NCBI GenBank assembly: GCA_023145125.1
Contig: JAGLEK010000510.1
Coordinates: forward strand, 1-22,373
Direction: 5' to 3'
DNA from: Bacteroidales bacterium
GTDB taxonomy: Bacteria > Bacteroidota > Bacteroidia > Bacteroidales > B18-G4
Length of the DNA stretch: 22,373 nucleotides
This document shows, piece after piece, positions 15,354-22,373 of the stretch. The notes beneath the pieces are model-generated. The model had not been told where the DNA came from, searched no databases, and saw nothing but the letters and a program-made list of their open reading frames with translations. Numbering within the stretch: position 1 is the first letter of the stretch; every line of letters starts with the position of its first letter. Made by a program: the position numbers and the translations under genes.

Positions 15354-15626
15354 ATGAACAAAGCAGAATTAATCGATGCTATGGCAGCCAAAGCTGGTCT
15401 GACCAAAGCTGATGCCAAAAGAGCCCTTGAATCATTCATTGGCGCTACAACAGGTGCCCTGAAAAAAGGTGACCGTGTTGCCCTCGTAGGTTTTGGTACA
15501 TTCGGCGTGACAAAACGCGCTGCAAGAAAAGGCAGAAACCCACAAACTGGTAAAGAAATCAAGATTGCTGCTAAAAAAGTAGTAAAATTCAAACCAGGTA
15601 GCGACCTTGCAAACACAGTTAAATAA
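15354..15626 (+). CDS. HU-family DNA-binding protein
   Basis: Nucleoid-associated dimer that bends DNA non-specifically. The 90 residues are a complete HU/IHF fold: the N-terminal helix pair (MNKAELIDAMAAKAGL), the signature GFGTFGV at 46-52, the arm with RNPQTG at 61-66 whose proline (P63) intercalates into DNA, and the C-terminal helix. There is no extra tail. The gene stands alone between a strong promoter (15284-15313) and a strong terminator (15645-15679). HU rather than sequence-specific IHF is likely for a stand-alone gene of this type. Confidence 0.96.
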   Translation: MNKAELIDAMAAKAGLTKADAKRALESFIGATTGALKKGDRVALVGFGTFGVTKRAARKGRNPQTGKEIKIAAKKVVKFKPGSDLANTVK

Positions 15627-15644
15627 TTACCTGTAAATGCATAT

Positions 15645-15679
15645 AAAAGGGGTTGCTGTTTCAGCAGCCCTTTTTTTTT
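15645..15679 (+). terminator. Rho-independent terminator after the HU gene
   Basis: A GC-rich stem (15645-15658 with 15662-15675, including two G-T pairs) has a 3-base loop and a T-run 15671-15679. It begins 18 bases past the HU stop, just before the convergent outer-membrane protein gene. Confidence 0.9.
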
Positions 15680-15698
15680 ATGCCTCTGAAAATAGTCG

Positions 15699-16433
15699 CT
15701 AATTAACGATGTATCCAATGCCGATGCTGATGTTGATGTTGCTTATTTGCTGGCTGAAACTTTCATCCCGTGCAACGCCCATATTGGTATTGGTACGCAC
15801 ATTATTAAAAGTTGGGTTTGAATGCATATAATCAGCAAATAGTATGAAATATTGTTTGCGTGTGCGGTTGTATCGGAAGCCTGCTCCGGCATCGAGCACC
15901 CAGGACGAGGCAGAGGCTTGCTCAATATTGATGACCTTGTCTTCTTCATCGGTTTCTTTGCCCGTCACATAAATGGCCGGTGAATATGCATACATAAACC
16001 CTCCCAGCAGCCTGGCCTCAAAAAATAAGCTGTTGCTAACAAGGGGCAGGGTGCCAGTGACTCCGGCCATAAGCCCTCCAATACCCCAGTTTTTGCTTTC
16101 AACCACCCATCTGGTATCGGGCAGGTCTTCTGCAAATTCCTGCGTTAGCCAGTTCTGCAACTCAATATAGTCGTACCTGTTCACACAGCCACTGAGCAAA
16201 CCACTTGCACTGAAATATTCATTGAAGCGATAACCAAAGTTAATGTTGAAGTTCCCGCCAACCATGGCAAAGCCGGAAGCTTCATCACTGAAATCGGTAT
16301 TTGCATAATCTGACAAGGGGATGCTGGCGCCGGCACCTATGCTGACATAAACATCACCTTCCTGCGATTGCACGGTAGGGGTGATGAAGAATATTAACAG
16401 GGATAACGGTAAAAGGAAATATAGTTTCTTCAT
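15699..16433 (-). CDS. Predicted outer-membrane beta-barrel protein
   Basis: Hypothetical 244-residue protein with a clear signal peptide (MKKLYFLLPLSLLIFFITP, cleavage likely near QSQ at 22-24). The mature part alternates polar and hydrophobic residues in short strands with Gly and aromatic girdle residues: DVYVSIGAGASIPL, NFNINFGYRFN, YFSASGLLSG, GLMAGVTGTLPLV, WVLDAGAGFRYN, INISIGIGYIVN. This fits a small outer-membrane barrel of the PorT/OmpW-like kind. No function can be assigned. It lies 39 bases downstream of recQ on the same strand; I find no -7 box in the gap, so it may be read from recQ. It converges with HU. Confidence 0.75.
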   Translation of the reverse strand: MKKLYFLLPLSLLIFFITPTVQSQEGDVYVSIGAGASIPLSDYANTDFSDEASGFAMVGGNFNINFGYRFNEYFSASGLLSGCVNRYDYIELQNWLTQEFAEDLPDTRWVVESKNWGIGGLMAGVTGTLPLVSNSLFFEARLLGGFMYAYSPAIYVTGKETDEEDKVINIEQASASSWVLDAGAGFRYNRTRKQYFILFADYMHSNPTFNNVRTNTNMGVARDESFSQQISNINISIGIGYIVN

Positions 16434-16472
16434 AAGAATTTGGTATGTTTATATGGTAAAGTTAAATCTTTT

Positions 16473-18392
16473 TTAAAACATCTTGAATTGTTTTCTCCAG
16501 GAATAAAGCTGCTTCTCATCCACATCTACCTTTTCATTATCGACAAGCCACATAACTACATTGATCACTTTATCTTCAGGAAATTCCTTTGCAATGAACA
16601 GTAATTCGTTCAGTGCCTGAGGCTTTTCCTTGAGTGAAGGTTTTATCTTTTCAAGGATCTCATTGAATTCCATTTCGCTGACGTTAATCTTATTCCTGTC
16701 GAGGCAAACATCACATAACCCACAGCGCTGAGCTCCTGTCTCACCGAAGTATTTTAGCAGCATCTGGCTCCTGCAATGATTGCTTGATTGAATATAATCC
16801 AGCACTGACTGCATCCTTTTCAGGGCCGCTTTTTTCCGCTTGCTGTAATTCTCACCGGAAAAGTTCATTGCCTTGCTGTCAATTCTGTCGCTGACCATCA
16901 GCAACTGTGGCGAGCTGGTGGCGGGGATATAGATCAATAGCCCCATCTTTTGCATTTTTGTCAGTGCCGACCTGATCTTTTCATACGTGGTATCGGCTCG
17001 CTTGGCCAGTTCTTTTTCATTGATCCTCACAAATTCAGTAAATATCCCGCCATAAGACCGGAGTAGTAATTTGATGAAAGGATCATAGCCGGGGTTTTCA
17101 ACCTGGAATGTGTACAGCTCATTATGTTCAATGCTGAACATTATTTTGGAGGGGTTCTCCAACTCACTGCCCAGAAGTATATACCCTTCTTTCTCAAGGA
17201 TCTTTAATGCGCTGAATACATTTGCCGTATTCATACGGTACCTGGTGGAAAAATCCTGCAGGTCGAAATCGAATTGCTGGTCCTTGCCACCGCCGAGAGG
17301 AATTTGGTAATAGTTGCCGATACCCTTGTATATGGATCGTATCACCTCAGCTTCAGGGAAAGAAACAGCGAGGTTTTGCTTTGCATTCCTGATGTCTGCT
17401 TCTTCATATAGCTGAACAGCATAAGCCCTTTTGCCATCCCTGCCGGCTCTGCCTGCTTCCTGAAAATACGCTTCTGTGCTGTCAGGAAGATCGAAATGCA
17501 CTACAAAACGTACAGAAGGCTTGTCGATGCCCATTCCGAATGCATTCGTTGCCACCATTACAGGCTTCTTGTCTTTCATCCATTCATCCTGACGGTATTC
17601 TCTCGTGCGGGCCTCAAGCCCGGCATGGTAGAATGTAGCCTTGATCCCGTTTTTATTCAGGAAATCAGACACCTCCCTGCATTTTCTGCGATTTCTTACA
17701 TAAACAATACCGGAACCTTTTACATTACCGACAATTTTTAACAGGCGCCCTCCTTTATCTTCTTCATGAAAGACCACATAGGAAAGGTTTTTCCTTTCAA
17801 AACTTTTTCGAAGTACATTCTTTTCCTTGAATTCCAGTTTTTCCTGTATGTCGACAATCACTTCATTTGTGGCAGTGGCTGTCAGGGCAAGCACCGGTGC
17901 ATCATTGATAAGTGGCCTGATCTCCGCAATATTCAGATACGGTGGCCTGAAGTCGTATCCCCATTGAGAGATGCAATGTGCCTCATCGACGGCCAGCAGG
18001 CAGACATTCATACTGCTCAGGTTCTGCCTGAAAGAAGGAGATTTAAGCCGTTCCGGGGAGACATACAGGAATTTCAGGTCCCCGAAGACACTGTTGTTGA
18101 TCGCAATGTCGATCTCACGGGGATGCATTCCCGAATGTACGGCAGCAGCCTTGATCCCGCGGTCTTTCAGGTTCTCAACCTGGTCTTTCATCAAAGCTAT
18201 CAGGGGGGAGATCACCACGCATATCCCTTCCATAGCCAGGGCGGGCACCTGGAAACAGATAGATTTTCCACCACCCGTGGGAAGCAGGGCCAGGGTATCA
18301 CGTCCGTCGAGAACAGATTGTATGATATCTTCCTGCATTGGACGGAAGGAAGAATATCCCCAGTACTTAACAAGTATGTTGTGGATCTCCAT
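16473..18392 (-). CDS. recQ: RecQ-type ATP-dependent DNA helicase
   Basis: A 3'-5' DNA helicase acting in recombination and replication-fork repair. The 639 residues include the Q-motif region FRPMQ (16-20), Walker A TGGGKS (39-44), motif II DEAH (136-139) followed by the aromatic-rich loop CISQWGYDFRP (140-150), motif III LTATAT, and the late helicase motifs with ATNAFGMGIDKPSVRFVVHFDLP and QEAGRAGRDG. A RecQ zinc site is formed by C540, C557, C560 and C563. The C-terminal end (about 575-639) is a small helical region that does not resemble a typical HRDC domain. Its 5' end faces nusB across a 214-base divergent region in which I see nothing else. Confidence 0.95.
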   Translation of the reverse strand: MEIHNILVKYWGYSSFRPMQEDIIQSVLDGRDTLALLPTGGGKSICFQVPALAMEGICVVISPLIALMKDQVENLKDRGIKAAAVHSGMHPREIDIAINNSVFGDLKFLYVSPERLKSPSFRQNLSSMNVCLLAVDEAHCISQWGYDFRPPYLNIAEIRPLINDAPVLALTATATNEVIVDIQEKLEFKEKNVLRKSFERKNLSYVVFHEEDKGGRLLKIVGNVKGSGIVYVRNRRKCREVSDFLNKNGIKATFYHAGLEARTREYRQDEWMKDKKPVMVATNAFGMGIDKPSVRFVVHFDLPDSTEAYFQEAGRAGRDGKRAYAVQLYEEADIRNAKQNLAVSFPEAEVIRSIYKGIGNYYQIPLGGGKDQQFDFDLQDFSTRYRMNTANVFSALKILEKEGYILLGSELENPSKIMFSIEHNELYTFQVENPGYDPFIKLLLRSYGGIFTEFVRINEKELAKRADTTYEKIRSALTKMQKMGLLIYIPATSSPQLLMVSDRIDSKAMNFSGENYSKRKKAALKRMQSVLDYIQSSNHCRSQMLLKYFGETGAQRCGLCDVCLDRNKINVSEMEFNEILEKIKPSLKEKPQALNELLFIAKEFPEDKVINVVMWLVDNEKVDVDEKQLYSWRKQFKMF

Positions 18393-18557
18393 CAGGATAA
18401 TTTCCGGTTACAGCTACGAAGTTAAGGAAAAATACGCTTTTATGCCATATATCAGCGGTTTCAGGTTAAGGTCATACTGGATATGATGTAAGGCTCAGTA
18501 AGTCTTTTTTATCACAATATGTTAATAAAATTCAGTGGAAATCTTGGATTAAATTTC

Positions 18558-18565
18558 TACATTTG
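18558..18565 (+). promoter_or_regulatory. Candidate -7 box for nusB
   Basis: TACATTTG matches TAnnTTTG exactly, 41 bases before the nusB ATG. A TTG lies at 18544-18546, but the 11-base spacing is too short for a normal -33 element. Confidence 0.5.
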
Positions 18566-18606
18566 CAGCGTTAAACCAAATTGTTAACCTCATCGTTCAT
18601 ATTCAT

Positions 18607-19566
18607 ATGCTGAGCAGAAGGTACTTAAGGATCAAAGTTTTACAGGCAGCGTATGCCTTCTTTCAAGCCGGTAATGATGATCTGGCCAAAGGGGAGAAAC
18701 AACTCCTTCTCAGTATTGACAAGATCCACGAACTCATTGTTTATCAACTCTCTTTCCTGATAGAGATCAAAGACTTTTCCCGGATAAGGATGGAAGAGAG
18801 CAAAAAGAAGTTTTTTCCTACCGAGGAAGACCTGAACCCTAACCTGAAGTTTGTAGAGAACAGGGTCCTGATACAGATAGAGGACAATCGTGAATACCGG
18901 AAAATGCACAAAAGGCTGAAGATCAACTGGTCGGAAGAGCAGGGAATGGTTCGCAAAGCTTACCTGGCAATAAAGGAAAGTGGTTATTACCAGAAATATC
19001 TGGAACAGGCCGAGGATTCTTTCGCTCATGACCGGGATATTCTGGCCAGGATACTGAAGAAGACACTGATGGGATTTGAATTGCTTGAGTATTATTATGA
19101 AAACAAATCAATTTACTGGGCCTTCGATACATATCAAATTGCAAACCTGTTGCTGATGAAACTGCTGAAGTCATTGGAGAGTTCCGATGATGAATATGAG
19201 GCATTTCCGGAAATACTTGGCATGGGTTTACAGGAGGAGGACAGGGCGTTTATGCTCGGGCTCTTTCATAAAACAATACTCAACAGCGATCAGTATGCTG
19301 AACTTATCGACGACAAGGCCAAGAACTGGGAACTGGACCGCATTGCAATGATGGACACAATATTGATCAAGATGGCCCTGGCTGAACTTTTAGAATTTCC
19401 TTCCATCCCTGTTAAGGTCACCCTGAACGAGTATATCGATATCTCAAAATATTACAGCTCCGCCAAGAGTAAGGTTTTTATTAATGGAGTTCTTGATAAG
19501 TTGATCATAGACCTTAAGGAGAAGAAGAAGATCAAAAAGACCGGCCGGGGCTTAATGGAATTTTAA
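18607..19566 (+). CDS. nusB: Transcription antitermination factor NusB (long Bacteroidota form)
   Basis: RNA-binding factor that with NusE (S10) binds boxA in rRNA operons and promotes antitermination. The start MLSRRYLRIKVLQAAYAFFQ resembles the NusB N-terminus. The C-terminal part from about 235 (KNWELDRIAMMDTILIKMALAELL, then IPVKVTLNEYIDISKYYSSAKSKVFINGVLDKL) is the conserved NusB core end. At 319 residues it is more than twice the E. coli protein (about 140); the extra helical segment (about 60-220) between the two halves is usual in Bacteroidota. The next gene begins 10 bases later, so they probably share a transcript. Confidence 0.93.
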   Translation: MLSRRYLRIKVLQAAYAFFQAGNDDLAKGEKQLLLSIDKIHELIVYQLSFLIEIKDFSRIRMEESKKKFFPTEEDLNPNLKFVENRVLIQIEDNREYRKMHKRLKINWSEEQGMVRKAYLAIKESGYYQKYLEQAEDSFAHDRDILARILKKTLMGFELLEYYYENKSIYWAFDTYQIANLLLMKLLKSLESSDDEYEAFPEILGMGLQEEDRAFMLGLFHKTILNSDQYAELIDDKAKNWELDRIAMMDTILIKMALAELLEFPSIPVKVTLNEYIDISKYYSSAKSKVFINGVLDKLIIDLKEKKKIKKTGRGLMEF

Positions 19567-19576
19567 AACAAACATC

Positions 19577-21202
19577 ATGGAAAAGTTAAAACAAATTCTC
19601 GCAGTTATGATGATTGCGCTGATGTTCGCACCATTAAGTGTAATGGCACACCCGGGTGAGATCGTCAAATCTTTTGCTACACCCGGTCAGTTTCCTACCG
19701 GCCTTGCTTTTGACGGCGAGCACCTTTGGCTGGCCGACCGTAAGGCACAGATGCTTTACAGCATCGATCCGCGTAATGGAAAAGTTGTCGCTGAGATCCC
19801 TTCACCGGCATACTGGCCCACAGGCCTTGCCTGGGACGGGGAATTTCTCTGGTGTGCAGATGTAAAAGGTGGTATTCCTTTATCTGAAAACTATCGTGGC
19901 CTGATATACAAGATCTCACCAAAAGACGGAAGAGTGCTGAAGGTGATCGATGCACCCAGCGGGAGGCCCCGCGATCTTGCCTGGGATGGTACATACCTCT
20001 GGTGTGTAGATGAAAAGGCGAATGAGATCATACAATTCAGTCCTGATGATGGCACTACGATCAAAACACTGCGCTCACCTGCCAATGACCCGCGCGGACT
20101 GGCATTTGACGGGAAATATCTCTGGGTTTCGGACCGCATCATGGATGAGGTATATATGGTTGATCCCGAAAACGGACAGGTGCTCATCATCACTGATGCA
20201 CCGGGGGCCTTTACACGTGGCCTTGCCTGGGATGGGGAATATGTTTGGGCGGCCGATTCGCAGGAAGATAAGCTGTTCTGCCTGAAAGCAAAAGATGATG
20301 ACCTCTTTGTGCTGAAAAATGAACGACGCGCTCAGGTTACCTACACACATATGCTCACGAATTTCGGCCCCGGCAAAATGCTGACCGGCGATATCCATCT
20401 GGCCATTCCCGTTGATCGTGATAACCAGCTGATCGAGAATATCGACCTTGATCCCGGCTATGACATGGTTACCGATAAGAGTGGCCAACAAACTGCACAT
20501 TATTCCTTTAAAAACCTGAAACCGGGTGAAAAGGAACAGGTGGAGATGGTGACGATCGCAAAGATATATGAGATCAGGTATTTTATTTATCCCGATAAGG
20601 TGGGCGGACTGGATGAGATGCCGGATGATATCCCGGAGGTTTACTACCAGAATAATGAAAAATATCAGATGGATCATCCTTTCATCGCCGGGGCTGTGGA
20701 GGAGGTTGTTGGCGATGAGAAAAATCCGTACTGGATTGCCCGGAAGATATATAACTACCTCATGGATAAAATGTACTATGAGATGGCGGGCGGATGGAAT
20801 ACAGCACCTACGGTGCTGGAACGTGGCAATGGTTCATGTTCTGAGTACAGCTTCGTATATATTTCCATGTGCCGCGCTGCAGGCCTGCCCTCACGTTATG
20901 TCGGTGCGGTGGTGGTGAGGGGCGATGATGATTGCATGGATGATGTGTTTCATCGTTGGGTGGAGGTGTACCTGCCGAATTATGGCTGGATACCCATCGA
21001 TCCCAGCGGTGGCGACCAGGCACTGCCACGTAACCAGGCTAACTATTTCGGCCACCTCTCTAACCGCTTCCTGATCACTACTGAAAGCGCAGGGGGCTCG
21101 GCAACAATGGGCTGGACCTATAATTCCAACGACTTCTATACCACCGAGCCGAAAACATTTGTGGTTTCGGATAATTTTGCAGACTGGAAACCATTGGATT
21201 GA
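19577..21202 (+). CDS. Secreted propeller-repeat and transglutaminase-like protein
   Basis: An exported 541-residue protein. A signal peptide covers 1-24 (MEKLKQILAVMMIALMFAP, cleavage near VMA-HPG). Residues about 34-240 hold five repeats of about 41 residues with the core GLAWDGEYLWCAD (GLAF/DLAW/GLAW starts at 42, 83, 132, 173 and 214), a beta-propeller pattern like YVTN/NHL or glutaminyl cyclase repeats. Residues about 250-370 form a beta-rich linker. Residues about 375-500 are a transglutaminase/papain-like core with the triad C421 (in NGSCSEYS), H459 (in FHRWVEV) and D475 (in IPIDPSGGD). The enzyme could be a cysteine peptidase, amidase or cross-linking enzyme of the envelope. It lies 10 bases after nusB with no promoter between, an unusual partner. 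Substrate unknown. Confidence 0.8.
   Translation: MEKLKQILAVMMIALMFAPLSVMAHPGEIVKSFATPGQFPTGLAFDGEHLWLADRKAQMLYSIDPRNGKVVAEIPSPAYWPTGLAWDGEFLWCADVKGGIPLSENYRGLIYKISPKDGRVLKVIDAPSGRPRDLAWDGTYLWCVDEKANEIIQFSPDDGTTIKTLRSPANDPRGLAFDGKYLWVSDRIMDEVYMVDPENGQVLIITDAPGAFTRGLAWDGEYVWAADSQEDKLFCLKAKDDDLFVLKNERRAQVTYTHMLTNFGPGKMLTGDIHLAIPVDRDNQLIENIDLDPGYDMVTDKSGQQTAHYSFKNLKPGEKEQVEMVTIAKIYEIRYFIYPDKVGGLDEMPDDIPEVYYQNNEKYQMDHPFIAGAVEEVVGDEKNPYWIARKIYNYLMDKMYYEMAGGWNTAPTVLERGNGSCSEYSFVYISMCRAAGLPSRYVGAVVVRGDDDCMDDVFHRWVEVYLPNYGWIPIDPSGGDQALPRNQANYFGHLSNRFLITTESAGGSATMGWTYNSNDFYTTEPKTFVVSDNFADWKPLD
19676..20290 (+). repeat. Five-fold coding repeat (propeller blades)
   Basis: Five tandem coding repeats, with the repeat core (G/D)LA(F/W)DG, an aromatic pair and an acidic residue recurring at intervals of about 41, 50, 41 and 41 codons. 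The second interval is longer because of an insertion in the loop (GGIPLSENYRG). Five blades is low for a closed propeller, so a sixth degenerate blade (perhaps about 240-280) may complete it. Confidence 0.7.
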
Positions 21203-21259
21203 TAATGGAAAATTTCATGCGGGTATTAAACAAAAGACCCTCAGAATTGTAATATATTA

Positions 21260-21277
21260 TGATGATCCTGATCATCA
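21260..21277. promoter_or_regulatory. 18-base perfect palindrome upstream of aconitase
   Basis: TGATGATC-CT-GATCATCA, two 8-base arms with a 2-base centre, 33 bases before the aconitase ATG in a 107-base gap. Its size and position suit a dimeric regulator site. The loop is too short for a stable hairpin. No exact -7 box is seen here, so the promoter is not located. Could be chance. Confidence 0.35.
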
Positions 21278-21309
21278 CCATTAGCGAATAAAACAAATAA
21301 TTCTTACAC

Positions 21310-22373
21310 ATGGTATTTGATTTAGATATGATTAAAAACGTGTATGCACTCATGGCATCACGTATAGAAGCGGCTAGGAATGTGGTTGGAAGGCCACTCA
21401 CGCTCACCGAAAAAATACTTTATTCACACCTCGACGAAGGTGAGGCGACCTCGGCCTATATCCGTGGTGGATCTTATGTCGACTTTAAGCCCGACAGGGT
21501 GGCGATGCAGGATGCCACCGCACAGATGGCCCTGCTGCAGTTCATGCAGGCAGGCAGGAAAAGGGTTGCTGTACCGTCAACAGTTCATTGTGACCACCTT
21601 ATCCAGGCCAAAGCAGGCGCCGATGCAGACTTAAAGACAGCCGAGAACACGAATAAGGAAGTTTATGATTTTCTTGCTTCCGTTTCCAATAAATATGGTA
21701 TAGGCTTCTGGAAGCCGGGGGCAGGGATCATCCACCAGGTGGTGCTTGAAAATTATGCTTTTCCCGGGGGGATGATGATCGGCACCGACTCCCACACCGT
21801 AAATGCAGGCGGACTGGGCATGGTTGCCATTGGTGTTGGCGGTGCCGATGCAGTGGATGTGATGGCCGGAATGCCCTGGGAACTCAAGTTTCCAAAACTT
21901 ATTGGGATCAAGCTGACGGGCAGGCTCAGTGGCTGGGCCTCAGCAAAGGATGTTATCCTGAAGGTTGCAGGTATCCTCACCGTGAAAGGCGGTACCGGGG
22001 CGATCGTGGAATATTTCGGCGATGGCGCCGAAAGCATTTCATGTACCGGAAAAGGCACTATCTGCAATATGGGTGCCGAGATCGGCGCTACCACTTCAGT
22101 CTTTGGCTATGATATCAAGATGCGTGAATACCTTGCCGGAACAGGCAGGGAAGGAGTGGCTGCCGAGGCTGATATAATAGCGGCACACCTGACGGGAGAT
22201 GCAGAAGTTTATGCTGACCCGGAAAAATATTTTGACCAGCTTATAGAGATCGATCTTTCTGAGCTCGAACCATATATCAATGGCCCCTTCACACCGGATC
22301 TCGCGACACCATTATCGGAATTCGCTGAGGCCGTGAAAGAAAACGGATGGCCTGAGAAAATGGAGGTAGGGCT
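21310..22373 (+). CDS. Aconitate hydratase, N-terminal part (runs off the window)
   Basis: Fe-S enzyme of the TCA cycle converting citrate to isocitrate. The first 354 codons are in an open frame to the window end, about half of a typical 750-residue protein. The start MVFDLDMIKNVYALMASRIEAAR is characteristic of Bacteroidota aconitases of the mitochondrial-like type. Active-site residues visible are HCDHL (93-97; D95, H96), GTDSHT (158-163) and the NMGAEIGATTS segment (near 255-265). The window ends at MEVG followed by the two bases CT, just before the GSCTN segment that holds the first cluster cysteine, so no cluster ligand can be seen. Whether the gene is intact beyond this point is unknown. 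Confidence 0.95.
   Translation, partial: MVFDLDMIKNVYALMASRIEAARNVVGRPLTLTEKILYSHLDEGEATSAYIRGGSYVDFKPDRVAMQDATAQMALLQFMQAGRKRVAVPSTVHCDHLIQAKAGADADLKTAENTNKEVYDFLASVSNKYGIGFWKPGAGIIHQVVLENYAFPGGMMIGTDSHTVNAGGLGMVAIGVGGADAVDVMAGMPWELKFPKLIGIKLTGRLSGWASAKDVILKVAGILTVKGGTGAIVEYFGDGAESISCTGKGTICNMGAEIGATTSVFGYDIKMREYLAGTGREGVAAEADIIAAHLTGDAEVYADPEKYFDQLIEIDLSELEPYINGPFTPDLATPLSEFAEAVKENGWPEKMEVG

Noticed and set aside
17766..18486. Long plus-strand open frames (219 and 171 codons) opposite recQ
   Set aside because: Both lie mostly antisense to a well-conserved helicase, overlap each other in different frames, and have no recognisable domain or promoter.
20075..20677. 200-codon minus-strand frame inside the propeller/transglutaminase gene
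   Set aside because: Shadow of the coding repeats; the plus frame has a signal peptide and a catalytic triad, the minus frame has no family resemblance.
1..22373. Search for CRISPR arrays, insertion sequences, tRNA genes, prophage, toxin-antitoxin or defence genes
   Set aside because: No regularly spaced repeats, terminal inverted repeats with a transposase, cloverleaf-like segments or defence-type proteins were seen; the gaps between genes are all under 220 bases.

Overview
The window looks like chromosomal core-genome DNA of a Bacteroidota bacterium (class Bacteroidia or a relative; I cannot place it further). The grounds are an oversized signal peptidase I, a PUR-domain DUF3276 protein, a bTHX ribosomal protein, a long NusB of about 320 residues, the parA-parB-DUF5683-dapB-lepB gene order, and -7 boxes of the Bacteroidota form TAnnTTTG placed 20-70 bases before many starts. 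I see no insertion sequence, prophage, CRISPR array, tRNA or rRNA. No stretch over 300 bases lacks a gene.

Layout. 6-4674 (minus): parA, parB, DUF5683 membrane protein, dapB and lepB, tightly packed and read as one operon (segregation, lysine/diaminopimelate synthesis, protein secretion). 4839-5225 (minus): DUF3276 nucleic-acid-binding protein with its own promoter and terminator. 5469-8589 (plus): an LtaS-like phosphoglycerol transferase/sulfatase overlapping a YegS/DgkB-type lipid kinase, followed by a SUI1/YciH factor. 8605-9195 (minus): YqgE/AlgH. 9263-12008 (plus): a PP-loop protein resembling MurL (UDP-MurNAc-L-Ala-L-Glu epimerase) overlapping a MurD-type ligase, a likely MurD2-MurL route to D-glutamate in peptidoglycan. 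12047-13215 (minus): ribosomal protein bTHX with a long Lys/Ala/Glu tail, and a TrmH-type methyltransferase. 13432-15626 (plus): TPR membrane protein, fmt, HU. 15699-18392 (minus): a predicted outer-membrane barrel and RecQ. 18607-21202 (plus): NusB followed after 10 bases by a secreted five-repeat propeller-like/transglutaminase protein. 21310-22373 (plus): the first 354 codons of aconitase, cut by the window end.

Most genes are housekeeping. The parts worth following are the two overlapping gene pairs that imply linked chemistry. One is MurL with a MurD-like ligase (L-Glu added, then epimerised). The other is an LtaS-like enzyme with a lipid kinase (diacylglycerol released, then rephosphorylated). 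Also of interest are the tailed bTHX and the propeller-transglutaminase attached to nusB. I found no clear new defence or mobile system.
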